This document shows positions 35,766 through 43,490 of a DNA stretch of 43,699 nucleotides, piece after piece. The translations under genes and the position numbers were made by a program. The notes under the pieces were generated by a model. The model saw only the letters and a program-made list of their open reading frames with translations, was not told the origin of the DNA and ran no database searches. How positions within the stretch are numbered: the first letter of the stretch is position 1; the number at the start of each line of letters is the position of its first letter. Origin of the DNA: Planctomycetota bacterium (GTDB lineage: Bacteria; Planctomycetota; Planctomycetia; Pirellulales; Pirellulaceae); assembly GCA_014584305.1 (NCBI GenBank), contig JACTND010000148.1, forward strand, positions 1-43,699, written 5' to 3'.

Positions 35766-36332
35766 TTACTTTGCTAATTGGGTAATGAGTTGATGGAGGG
35801 AGTGGCATGCGGTTTCGAGCATTTCGAAAACAGTGTCCAGGCAACTGGGACCATGGATCGCAGGATCAGGAACTTCATCCGGCCATTCAGGTCCTAGAAA
35901 GTCACTCACCAGTGCCAGCTTGGAAGTGGGTCGGGAATGCTGTAGCCTAACCTCTCGCATCACTGCCCGATCCATGACAACCACCAAATCAAACCGTACC
36001 AGGTCCGTGCGCAGGACGCGTCGCGCGCGACTTCGGATTCGGTAACCTCGCCGAAATGCGGACCACCGCAAACGCCAAGCTGCGGGTTGTCCGGGACATA
36101 CCTCACTGACCCCGGCGGAGTCAATGTGCAACCGGTTATCGGAAACTTCTTTGGCTGCCATCTTCCGCAGGATTGCTTCCGCAGCGGGAGAACGCCATGC
36201 ATTCGCCTTGCAAACGAATAGAACGGATCGTACGTGCAACTCCGGATGCCTTTCCTTGATTTCATCCGAAATCGTCGGATGTACCGACAGCCGATAGTTT
36301 CGCCCACAATTGGGCGGTTTGTGCAGCAGCAT
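35766..36332 (-). CDS. Low-molecular-weight protein-tyrosine phosphatase
   Basis: A 188-residue phosphatase of the LMW-PTP family, which dephosphorylates tyrosine, often on BY-kinases and polysaccharide enzymes. The P-loop is CKANAWRS (Cys41 to Arg47, a CX5R motif) within VRSVLFVCKANAWRSPAAEA, and the acid motif is VPDPAIHG near the C-terminus, followed by a final helix. The AW in the P-loop differs from the common GNxC, so specificity may be altered. The ATG at 36332 has AAGGAAGAG just upstream and leaves a 35-residue leader before the domain; longer frame upstream overlaps the PEP-CTERM gene end and is not used. It lies 62 bases after that gene. Confidence 0.85.
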   Translation of the reverse strand: MLLHKPPNCGRNYRLSVHPTISDEIKERHPELHVRSVLFVCKANAWRSPAAEAILRKMAAKEVSDNRLHIDSAGVSEVCPGQPAAWRLRWSAFRRGYRIRSRARRVLRTDLVRFDLVVVMDRAVMREVRLQHSRPTSKLALVSDFLGPEWPDEVPDPAIHGPSCLDTVFEMLETACHSLHQLITQLAK

Positions 36333-36394
36333 GATCTCTTCCTTTACCTTCGCTATTCCTGGGACCATCAATCCATTTGCCCACGGTTTTTCCG

Positions 36395-37183
36395 CTAACG
36401 CCCCCTTAAACCACTTGAGATAATAGTGCCTGTCCTTTTGTCTTTTGTTGTCTTTTTGTCTTTTGCCCGGCAACCGATGGGGCAGGTTAGGAGGGCCAGG
36501 CCAATAAGGCTCAACGAAGGCTCGGGAATCGGGATCGGTGAAACGTGAATAGTGATCTCGACGCGCTTCTTCTTGATGATGGCGGCCGCTGTAAGCGTCG
36601 ATGCGGCTGTCAACGTGTTATCCAAGTCCACATCGATCTCGCCGGTTGACGGGAATTCGATCTCGATCGATCGCGACCAGGGGACGCCGAATTTACCAAT
36701 GGAAATGGCGTTGGAATGCAGGTCGGTGAATGCGGATGAATCAGAAAATACGCCGGAATCGGTGAATACGAATCCGGTCAAGGCAGCGGATACGACGGCC
36801 ATATCTCCAGGAAATGGAGTTGCGAGCGAATAGTCGCCAAATTCGATGATCGAGATTTTGTCAATGACGAATCCTGGGAGCGCTTTAATACTGAATGATA
36901 ATTGCCCATCGACCAAGTTGATTCCTAATCCCACAGATTTGGCTTCAAACAACGCGGGGCGAAACACCAGCGTGTCGCTGACTACTCCGGCCGGTGGACC
37001 GTAGAGTTCCGGGACTTGCCCCGGTCCGGCCCCGATGGAAGAGGACGATTCGCGAATATTGTGAAACACAACCCGATCTCCAAATTGATCGGGATAATAA
37101 AGGATATCCGCTACCGTGTATTGTCGGGAAAATAACAGTACAACAATCAGGGCCGCAATTTTCGTACGCCGTAACTTCAACAT
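36395..37183 (-). CDS. PEP-CTERM sorting-domain protein
   Basis: Exported protein of 262 residues with an N-terminal signal (MLKLRRTKIAALIVVLLFSR), a beta-rich middle with no recognised catalytic motif, and a C-terminal sorting signal IPEPSLSLIGLALLTCPIGC followed by a basic tail. PEP-CTERM signals are cut by exosortases, whose partners often make exopolysaccharide. The tail after the hydrophobic segment, KDKKTTKDKRTG, is unusually long because the DNA holds repeats of a TTGTCTTTT-like unit (36430-36465). GGAG lies seven bases before the ATG at 37183; upstream ATGs lack support. No exosortase gene is in the window. Confidence 0.82.
   Translation of the reverse strand: MLKLRRTKIAALIVVLLFSRQYTVADILYYPDQFGDRVVFHNIRESSSSIGAGPGQVPELYGPPAGVVSDTLVFRPALFEAKSVGLGINLVDGQLSFSIKALPGFVIDKISIIEFGDYSLATPFPGDMAVVSAALTGFVFTDSGVFSDSSAFTDLHSNAISIGKFGVPWSRSIEIEFPSTGEIDVDLDNTLTAASTLTAAAIIKKKRVEITIHVSPIPIPEPSLSLIGLALLTCPIGCRAKDKKTTKDKRTGTIISSGLRGR
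36430..36466. repeat. Low-complexity TTGTCTTTT-type repeat at the gene end
   Basis: Three imperfect copies of a TTGTCTTTT-like unit at the 3' end of the PEP-CTERM gene, which they extend by the tail KDKKTTKDKRTG. A related pyrimidine-rich stretch (TGTCCTTTACTTTG) occurs at about 35760 near the end of the next gene downstream on the same strand. Confidence 0.6.
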
Positions 37184-37287
37184 CGCATTTCTCCATGGTG
37201 TGCTTCGTCCCGGATCGCTCGTGACGACATGCCCGAATTCTAGAGATGGATTGCAAAGAATGATCGAACGTTCTGTGAAAAGCGCGT

Positions 37288-37304
37288 AAGGTTGCTGCAA
37301 CCTT
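37288..37304. repeat. Inverted repeat between NadC fusion and PEP-CTERM gene
   Basis: AAGGTTGC (37288-37295) and GCAACCTT (37297-37304) around one central T form a near-perfect palindrome, in the 210-base gap upstream of the PEP-CTERM gene. It could be an operator or a weak terminator for the upstream minus-strand gene. Confidence 0.35.
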
Positions 37305-37393
37305 TTCTTCGCAATTGATCGAATGCTGAGAAACAATCGAATCGCCCGCGGCAACGTCTTCCATGCTAGGACACGACAGTTCCGCTCATTGTC

Positions 37394-38761
37394 CTAATGG
37401 CTTGTGGTGGGCAACTCCCAATCGAGGGCGACATCTAAGTTCGGCGCTGAATGGGTCAGCGCACCGACGCTGATCCGATCGACGCCGGTGGCCGCGATGG
37501 CGGCGATGGTGTTCAGGGTGACTCCTCCAGATGCTTCCAGCTCAACTGGAAGTCCCGACTGATTGCGGCGTTCCACGGCAATTCTCAGTTCTGGCAGTTC
37601 GAAGTTGTCGAGCAAGATCATATCCGGTCGCTGTTCCAGCGCCCCATCCAACTGATCCAACCGATCGACTTCAATTTGCACCACAGTGCGATCACCGTTG
37701 AGCAGTTGCGCACGATTGGAGGAAACCCATTGTCGGGCGTTGGCCACGGCGCGGGAAATGTACGTTTGGGTTGACTCATTTTCTTTGCGCAGCCACACCA
37801 AATGGTTGTCTTTGATTAAGATCGCGTCGTGCAACCCCAGGCGATGGTTCCAGCCGCCGCCGCAGCGCACCGCGTATTTGTCCAGTCGGCGCCATCCCGG
37901 AATGGTCTTGCGCGTATCGTACACTTTAGCAAGGGTTCCGGCCGTCAAGTCCACAAAATGGCGGGTTAAGGTAGCCACACCGCACATTCTGCCGAGGAAG
38001 TTCAGGAAGGTTCGCTCCGCCGCTAAGATACCACGGCCGCTGCCACGGAGTACGCCGATGGTTTCCAGTGGTCGCAGGCGGTCGCCATCGCGAACTAGTG
38101 GCGACCAAGCAATATCGCCTACCGCCTGGGCGACCCAGGCACCGATTTCCGTTCCGCTGATCACGCCGCCGGAGCGAGCAACCAGCGCGGCCGTCACCCG
38201 TGCATGGTTGGGCACTAATGCCGCACTCGTCGCGTCCAGCGGCGGGTTTCCCAGGTCTTCCGCCAGAGCGAGGCGGATCAACCGCTGGGCATCCTCGATG
38301 GTGTCCCGATCCATAGCCAGGCGCGGGCTGTTGTGCGCGTCTTGAAGGCTGCTGAGGAAGTTGCGGATACGCCAGCGCAGCTCATCCCGGACGCGACGAA
38401 ACGTGACCAGTTGTTCGCGCGGCAAACCGCGCGCTAACGCCGGATCGTCAGTCGGCCAATGCAGTCGGTGTTGTGCCGATGCAAATGTTGGACAGGCTTC
38501 GGCGGCGCCGTCGCAGACCGTAATCAGCCAATCGAAACGTTCGTTGGCGAATGGTTCGAGCGACTTGCTTGCGAGTTCCTCCGTGGCGATACCAAGCTCG
38601 CGCAGCACATCCACCGCCATGGGGTGTACGAAACCGGCCGGTTGAGTTCCAGCCGAAACTATTTGCCAATTGCTCCCCGCCAGATCATTCCAAATCGCTT
38701 CAGCCATCTGCGATCGGCAGGAGTTGCCTGTGCAAAGAATCAGGACCCTTCGTTTTGTCAT
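37394..38761 (-). CDS. nadC: Arsenate reductase (ArsC) fused to nicotinate-nucleotide pyrophosphorylase (NadC)
   Basis: One 455-residue frame with two enzymes. Residues 1-138 are a thioredoxin-coupled arsenate reductase: CTGNSCRSQMAEAIW (Cys10 nucleophile, Arg16) and the redox pair Cys83 and Cys90 in TVCDGAAEACP, plus HWPTDDPA and RRVRDELRW, as in Staphylococcus ArsC. Residues about 150-455 are quinolinate phosphoribosyltransferase, last step of de novo NAD synthesis to nicotinate mononucleotide: ALAEDLGNPPLDATS, RTFLNFLGRMCGVAT, YDTRKTIPGWRRLDKYAVR, CGGGWNHRLGLHDAILIKDN. No stop separates them; an internal ATG at 38314 (residue 150) lies at the domain border but has no clear ribosome site. 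The ATG at 38761 matches the ArsC start, with GGGACGAT upstream. The linkage of the two activities is unexplained. Confidence 0.9.
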   Translation of the reverse strand: MTKRRVLILCTGNSCRSQMAEAIWNDLAGSNWQIVSAGTQPAGFVHPMAVDVLRELGIATEELASKSLEPFANERFDWLITVCDGAAEACPTFASAQHRLHWPTDDPALARGLPREQLVTFRRVRDELRWRIRNFLSSLQDAHNSPRLAMDRDTIEDAQRLIRLALAEDLGNPPLDATSAALVPNHARVTAALVARSGGVISGTEIGAWVAQAVGDIAWSPLVRDGDRLRPLETIGVLRGSGRGILAAERTFLNFLGRMCGVATLTRHFVDLTAGTLAKVYDTRKTIPGWRRLDKYAVRCGGGWNHRLGLHDAILIKDNHLVWLRKENESTQTYISRAVANARQWVSSNRAQLLNGDRTVVQIEVDRLDQLDGALEQRPDMILLDNFELPELRIAVERRNQSGLPVELEASGGVTLNTIAAIAATGVDRISVGALTHSAPNLDVALDWELPTTSH

Positions 38762-39068
38762 ATCGTCCCGTCGATTGGGCATTCGAACCAAATCATCGCG
38801 ATTCGCGTTCGCTGTATCATAATGGTCGATATGTGAATCGGAAAGAACACCCGTCAGGAGATGGTGAGCGACCTCGGTACGGCCACCAGCATCAAGACAC
38901 ATGATGCGTGGGAATGCCATCACTCGTTAGCGCCGGGTGCACAACGGCGTTATCGAATTGTCGATAGCGCTTGTCCATCATGCGCAGGAAGTCGCCATCA
39001 CCTAAATCGTTGTCTAATGTAGGTCCATGTCATTGGTGGCACGGAGTCAACATTGACGGTCGTCGCCC

Positions 39069-39869
39069 TCAGTGTTTATACGTCGCCGCGACTCCACGAA
39101 TTACCCATTGTTCTTGATCGAGTTCAGGGACAATCGGAAGGCGATCAATCTGTCCGCAGAACTCGACGTCTTCGCGGTAACCCAATTCCATCAAATTGCG
39201 CCCGCCGCGCGACTGGGCCAACTGTTCTGACAGGGAAACGCCAGCCTGGACTCGTTCGCGCGCACCGCGCCACAAATCCGAAGCCAAGATAGCTTGATCG
39301 TCTAAATTCCATCGCCGCGAATCGCCAATTTGTAGCCGATCGATGAACGCACCTGCGAACAGGACGTCTTCCGCAGTCACATGACCAGCAGTACCGGCAC
39401 AGACAACACACAGATTGGCCTCGTCGGCCACTTCCGCGGCGATGGCGCCGACATTCACCAAGGCACCGATCAGTATGCGTTTGGCCCCGCGACAGTGTTC
39501 GATGGCGACGGTCCCATTCGTGGTGCAGAGGACCAGACGTTTGTTCGCGACCACCTCAGGCGTAAACTCCAACGGTGAATTGCCTTGATCGAATCCGGGG
39601 ATGATCACTCCGCGCCGTTCTCCACCCAACACGATCGGGCAGTCGGTGCGCGGGAGTCGGCGCCCGAACGGTAAATCTGTCGATCCCGCTCGCAAAGCCA
39701 AGGCGGTAGCGATCTCTGCGACGGGTACGATGTCACGTGCTCCGTTGGACAATGCGGCAATGATGGTTGTCGATGCGCGCAACACATCCGTGACGATCAC
39801 CGTGGATTGCGACAGGTCCGTCGGTGTTATCAACTTGGGCAGAATAGCAACGGACACATTTCCAGTCAT
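39069..39869 (-). CDS. comB: ComB-family 2-phosphosulfolactate phosphatase-like protein
   Basis: A 266-residue member of the ComB family. In archaea ComB removes phosphate from 2-phosphosulfolactate during coenzyme M synthesis; in bacteria such as planctomycetes, which usually lack coenzyme M, the role may be a related sulfonate or phosphatase step. Seen: VIVTDVLRASTTIIAALSNG near the start, GERRGVIIPGFDQGNSPLEF, LVLCTTNGTVAIE, VCAGTAGHVTAEDVLFAGAF. The start at 39869 gives the family beginning; the same frame is open into ubiE but that is antisense. It is divergent from ubiE with a 69-base gap. The catalytic assignment follows the family only. Confidence 0.85.
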   Translation of the reverse strand: MTGNVSVAILPKLITPTDLSQSTVIVTDVLRASTTIIAALSNGARDIVPVAEIATALALRAGSTDLPFGRRLPRTDCPIVLGGERRGVIIPGFDQGNSPLEFTPEVVANKRLVLCTTNGTVAIEHCRGAKRILIGALVNVGAIAAEVADEANLCVVCAGTAGHVTAEDVLFAGAFIDRLQIGDSRRWNLDDQAILASDLWRGARERVQAGVSLSEQLAQSRGGRNLMELGYREDVEFCGQIDRLPIVPELDQEQWVIRGVAATYKH

Positions 39870-39938
39870 AACGCGTGCGAATGTATCCTGAATACTTCGG
39901 TTATTGTCTAGGTGTGAACGGAGCTGTCGTCCCGGTTT

Positions 39939-40649
39939 ATGGTTGACAAGTCTGCAGATCGCGTGCGGGAGATGTTTGGCGAGATCGCGCCGCAGTACGA
40001 TCGACTCAATCACTTGCTCTCGATGCAATCCGACCGTTATTGGCGCTGGCGGGCGGTGCGAACCGTGCGGCTGAACGATCATCAACCGATCCTCGACTGT
40101 TGTTGTGGAACCGGTGACCTGGCCTTTGCTTGGAGCCGGGTTGCGCGCGGCCGCGTGCCGGTGATGGCGACTGACTTTTGCCCGGAAATGTTGGAGATCG
40201 GCCGAAGTAAGCAACAACGGCACCCCTACGATCAGCGGGTGCAGTTCATTGCGGCGGATACGCAGCACTTACCCTTCGCGGACAACACATTCCAGGTAGT
40301 CTCGGCGGCGTTCGGTTTGCGAAACGTCGCCGACACTGATGCAGGATTGCGAGAGATGGTGCGGGTGTGCGCCGTTGGCGGACACGTCCTGATACTCGAA
40401 TTTACGACGCCGCGGCGCCAGCCGATCAAGGGGCTGTACCTGTGGTACTTCAGGAACGTGTTGCCGAGAATTGGCGAGCGATTGGCCAAAAACAGCCAAC
40501 ACGCGTATCAGTATCTACCCGATAGTGTCGGAGAGTTCCCAGTTTACGAAGCGCTTCTTGAGCGGATGGACAATGCTGGTTTGTCACACTTGCGGATGAG
40601 GCAGTTGACATTTGGCGTGGCCACGATTTATTGGGGACGAAAATCGTGA
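39939..40649 (+). CDS. ubiE: Demethylmenaquinone methyltransferase UbiE/MenG
   Basis: SAM-dependent C-methyltransferase acting on demethylmenaquinone, 236 residues. It has FGEIAPQYDRLNHLLSMQ near the start (a family signature), the SAM-binding ILDCCCGTGDLAFA at about 51-64, VSAAFGLRNVADTDAGLREM, and a C-terminal GVATIYWGRKS typical of UbiE. Together with UbiX, UbiA and MqnE downstream, it points to menaquinone made by the futalosine route rather than ubiquinone. Its stop overlaps the GTG start of ubiX (GTGA), giving coupled translation. It is the first gene of the plus-strand quinone operon. Confidence 0.95.
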   Translation: MVDKSADRVREMFGEIAPQYDRLNHLLSMQSDRYWRWRAVRTVRLNDHQPILDCCCGTGDLAFAWSRVARGRVPVMATDFCPEMLEIGRSKQQRHPYDQRVQFIAADTQHLPFADNTFQVVSAAFGLRNVADTDAGLREMVRVCAVGGHVLILEFTTPRRQPIKGLYLWYFRNVLPRIGERLAKNSQHAYQYLPDSVGEFPVYEALLERMDNAGLSHLRMRQLTFGVATIYWGRKS

Positions 40650-41254
40650 CGCCCCACCCTGTCGTTGTTGCAATTACCGGTGCCAGCGGAGTCATCTACG
40701 GCCAGCGCCTGGTCGAAGTCTTGTTGCAATTGAACGTGCCGCTGCATGTGACGATCAGCGAATCGGCGGTTCATGTGATCGAGCACGAGCTAGGATTGAG
40801 CGTCGATGTGAACGCGTTTGAGTTGAGTCAATTGTTGCCAGGTAGAGAACGTTGTCCGGATGGAGTTCGTTACCATCATGTCCGCGACCTGTTGGCTCCG
40901 ATAGCCAGCGGTTCGTTTCGCACGGCGGCCATGGTCATTTGTCCGTGTAGCGGCAGTACGATGAGTGCCATCGCGACAGCGCGCAGCGGGAATCTGATTC
41001 AACGTGCGGCCGACGTTCATTTGAAGGAACGACGGCGATTGATCGTCGTGCCGCGAGAAACGCCTCTCTCGTTGGCGCAAATTGAGAATTGGATGGCGGT
41101 GACGCGAAGTGGCGGAATAGTCCTCCCCGCAGCACCGGGCTTTTATCATGGTGCACAGCATGTCGGGCAGTTGGTCGATTTCATCGTGGCGCGGATTCTG
41201 GACTTGATCGGAGTCGAGCACCAATTGATGGCCCGGTGGGGCGAGTTGCCATGA
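40646..41254 (+). CDS. ubiX: Flavin prenyltransferase UbiX
   Basis: Makes prenylated FMN, the cofactor of UbiD-type decarboxylases, from FMN and dimethylallyl phosphate. The 202-residue protein starts at GTG 40646 (GGGGA eight bases upstream), overlapping the ubiE stop. Seen: VVVAITGASGVIYGQRLVEV at the N-terminus, the FMN-binding ICPCSGSTMSAIATARSGNL, RRRLIVVPRETPLS and LPAAPGFYHGAQHVGQLVDF. In futalosine-pathway bacteria UbiX-type proteins support decarboxylation of a naphthoate; the UbiD-like partner is not in this window. Its stop overlaps the ATG of the UbiA-like gene (ATGA). Confidence 0.95.
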   Translation: MTPHPVVVAITGASGVIYGQRLVEVLLQLNVPLHVTISESAVHVIEHELGLSVDVNAFELSQLLPGRERCPDGVRYHHVRDLLAPIASGSFRTAAMVICPCSGSTMSAIATARSGNLIQRAADVHLKERRRLIVVPRETPLSLAQIENWMAVTRSGGIVLPAAPGFYHGAQHVGQLVDFIVARILDLIGVEHQLMARWGELP

Positions 41255-42183
41255 ATTGGCTCAGCCGCCTGCGATTGAACCTGGAAATGATTCGCTTCAG
41301 CCACACGCTGTTCGCGCTGCCTTTCGCACTGTTGTCGGCGGTGATGGCCTGGGTGACTCCGGCGGAACCAAACGTGCAGTTTCGCTGGTCGGTGCTGGTG
41401 GGGATCCTGGTGGCCATGGTGGCAGCGCGGAGTGCGGCTATGGCTTTCAATCGATTGGTCGATTGGCGATTGGACGCGCTGAACCCGCGCACGGCCAACC
41501 GGCATCTCCCCGCTGGCAAATTGAGCGGGCCCAGCGTCGTGAGTTTTTTCGTTGCTGCAGTTGTCGTGTTTTTTGCATCGATGCTTTTGTTTCTGCCCAA
41601 TCGTCTGCCCTTGTATTGGTCAGCTCCCGTTCTGGCCGTTTTGTTGGGGTACAGCTTTGCCAAGCGGTTTACCCGATACAGTCATTTCTGGCTGGGTGTC
41701 GCTCTGATGTTGGCGCCAATCTGCGCTTGGGTGGCGGTCCGTGGCGAGGCGGTCAGCGCGGATCCTTGGGATGTGACCCCTGCCATCCTGTTGGGTTTCG
41801 GTGTTATGTTTTGGGTATCCGGATTCGATGCCATGTACGCCTGCCAGGATTATGAATTTGATCGCAGCGTGGGTTTGCGGAGTATTCCGGCAGCTTGGGG
41901 GATCGTCGGCGCGTTGCGGTTCGCGGCGGCGGTACATGGCGCGGCAGTGTTGTGTTTTGCGTCCGTCGCCTTTGCTTCGATTTGGGCCGGTCCGGCGGTG
42001 CCATTGGGATGGCTGTACGCCGCGGCGGTCGCCGGTATCGCCGGATTGTTGGTGCTAGAACACCGACTGGTATCCGCACAGGACTTGTCGCGCGTCAACG
42101 TTGCGTTTTTTCACGTGAATATTGTGATCAGTGTCGGATTGTTTGCCGCAGGTACAATTGATTTGTTGTGGGTGCCGAAATAG
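41251..42183 (+). CDS. ubiA: UbiA-family prenyltransferase (likely menaquinone, MqnP-type)
   Basis: Integral membrane enzyme of 310 residues that attaches a polyprenyl chain to an aromatic acceptor. It has the first aspartate-rich motif MAFNRLVDWRLDALNPRTAN and the second DAMYACQDYEFDRSVGLRSI, with about eight membrane helices in between and after. The ATG at 41251 overlaps the ubiX stop. Next to MqnE, the likely acceptor is 1,4-dihydroxy-6-naphthoate or its carboxylated precursor (MqnP function), rather than 4-hydroxybenzoate; this is inferred from context. The helices are alanine- and phenylalanine-rich as usual. Confidence 0.9.
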   Translation: MNWLSRLRLNLEMIRFSHTLFALPFALLSAVMAWVTPAEPNVQFRWSVLVGILVAMVAARSAAMAFNRLVDWRLDALNPRTANRHLPAGKLSGPSVVSFFVAAVVVFFASMLLFLPNRLPLYWSAPVLAVLLGYSFAKRFTRYSHFWLGVALMLAPICAWVAVRGEAVSADPWDVTPAILLGFGVMFWVSGFDAMYACQDYEFDRSVGLRSIPAAWGIVGALRFAAAVHGAAVLCFASVAFASIWAGPAVPLGWLYAAAVAGIAGLLVLEHRLVSAQDLSRVNVAFFHVNIVISVGLFAAGTIDLLWVPK

Positions 42184-42196
42184 ATCGGGTGGTCAG

Positions 42197-43348
42197 ATGA
42201 TATATACAGTGGATCCGCGGCTGAAAACAGTTCGCGACAAAGTAGAAGCCGGTGAGCGTCTGGGATTCGACGAGGGCTTACTGATGGAGCAGCCGGACAT
42301 TCCCGTCAATGATTTAGGGCAACTCGCCAATTTGGTGCGCGAACGTATCAATGGAAACATCGCCTTCTATAACATCAACACCCATCTCAACGCGACAAAT
42401 GTCTGTGTTTATCGGTGCGTGTTTTGCGCGTTTCGTTCCGATCTGCGGAACCCCAAAGGTTACGTCATGAGCGACGAACAGATTTTGGCGCGGGGCCAAG
42501 AAGCGGTTGATAACGGCTGCACGGAAATGCACATTGTCGGAGGCTTGCACCATCAGCGTCCGTTCGAGTGGTATTTGAACATCGTCCGCATCTTGCATGA
42601 GGCGTACCCGCGATTGCATCTGAAAGCCTGGACGGCGGTCGAGATTAATTGGTTCGAGTTCTTAACGAAGTCTTCGACGGAAGAAGTGTTGCGGCGATTG
42701 CGCGAGGCTGGTTTGGGAAGCTTACCGGGTGGCGGCGCGGAGATTTTCCATCCCGAGGTCCGCGATCAGATCTGTGAACACAAGGCCGATGGCTCGAATT
42801 GGTTGCACATTCATCGCACGGCCCATCGGATGGGAATCGCGTCGAACTGCACGATGCTGTATGGCCATATCGAGAAACCGTTGCACCGGATTGATCATTT
42901 GTTGCGCTTGCGTTCGCTTCAGGACGAAACGGGCGGATTTCAAACGTTTGTTCCCTTGGCGTTTCATCCGGACAATACTGGGCTCAGTCACCTGAAGAAG
43001 CCCTCAGCCGTGATGGACCTGCGGATGGTAGCGATCAGTCGCTTGATGCTGGACAATATTCCACACATCAAGGCGTACTGGATCATGTTGGGACTCGGCA
43101 CAGCACAGACGGCGCTGTCATTTGGTGCGGACGATTTAGACGGCACCGTGCGCCACGAATTGATTTATCATGACGCTGGCGCCACCACGCCAGAGTTGTT
43201 GTCGGTCGAACGGATTCGGCAATTGATCGAAGAGGCTGGCCGCGAACCGGTCGAACGCGACACATTGTACCGACGTGTTCATCGCCCCGCGGATCGCCCG
43301 CATGAATGGAGTGTGACGAATGAACAGCCCATTCCTTTGCCGGTCTAA
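42197..43348 (+). CDS. mqnE: Aminofutalosine synthase MqnE (radical SAM)
   Basis: Radical SAM enzyme joining 3-[(1-carboxyvinyl)oxy]benzoate to the adenosyl radical to form 6-amino-6-deoxyfutalosine, an early step of the futalosine menaquinone pathway. The 383-residue product has the iron-sulfur motif CVYRCVFC (Cys70, Cys74, Cys77) preceded by FYNINTHLNATN, and family blocks EMHIVGGLHHQRPFEWYL, LKAWTAVEINWFEF, GSLPGGGAEIF, SNCTMLYGHIEKP, FVPLAFHPDNTGLS and ALSFGADDLDGTV, which separate it from MqnC. The ATG at 42197 follows the UbiA stop by 13 bases. Last gene of the operon; no clear terminator follows. Confidence 0.95.
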   Translation: MIYTVDPRLKTVRDKVEAGERLGFDEGLLMEQPDIPVNDLGQLANLVRERINGNIAFYNINTHLNATNVCVYRCVFCAFRSDLRNPKGYVMSDEQILARGQEAVDNGCTEMHIVGGLHHQRPFEWYLNIVRILHEAYPRLHLKAWTAVEINWFEFLTKSSTEEVLRRLREAGLGSLPGGGAEIFHPEVRDQICEHKADGSNWLHIHRTAHRMGIASNCTMLYGHIEKPLHRIDHLLRLRSLQDETGGFQTFVPLAFHPDNTGLSHLKKPSAVMDLRMVAISRLMLDNIPHIKAYWIMLGLGTAQTALSFGADDLDGTVRHELIYHDAGATTPELLSVERIRQLIEEAGREPVERDTLYRRVHRPADRPHEWSVTNEQPIPLPV

Positions 43349-43490
43349 TGATTGTGTGAACGACCGCGAGAAGTAGATGATAGACGCTCGCATAGTGGGT
43401 GAACTGCGGGTTATCGTCCCTTTATGTTGCCGTTATGCGAATGCCTCCTGGAAAAGTGCAGAAACTGGCAATCGTCGGCGGACTGGCGAT
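43349..43490. other. Convergent gap after mqnE
   Basis: Nothing is recognised in this short convergent gap between mqnE and the minus-strand gene at the right edge. A 44-codon plus-strand frame beginning at 43435 runs into that gene and is treated as its shadow. Confidence 0.4.

Noticed and set aside
39870-40268. N-terminal extension of the ComB-like gene into ubiE
   Set aside because: The extra 133 residues are antisense to ubiE and show no similarity pattern; the family start is at 39869.
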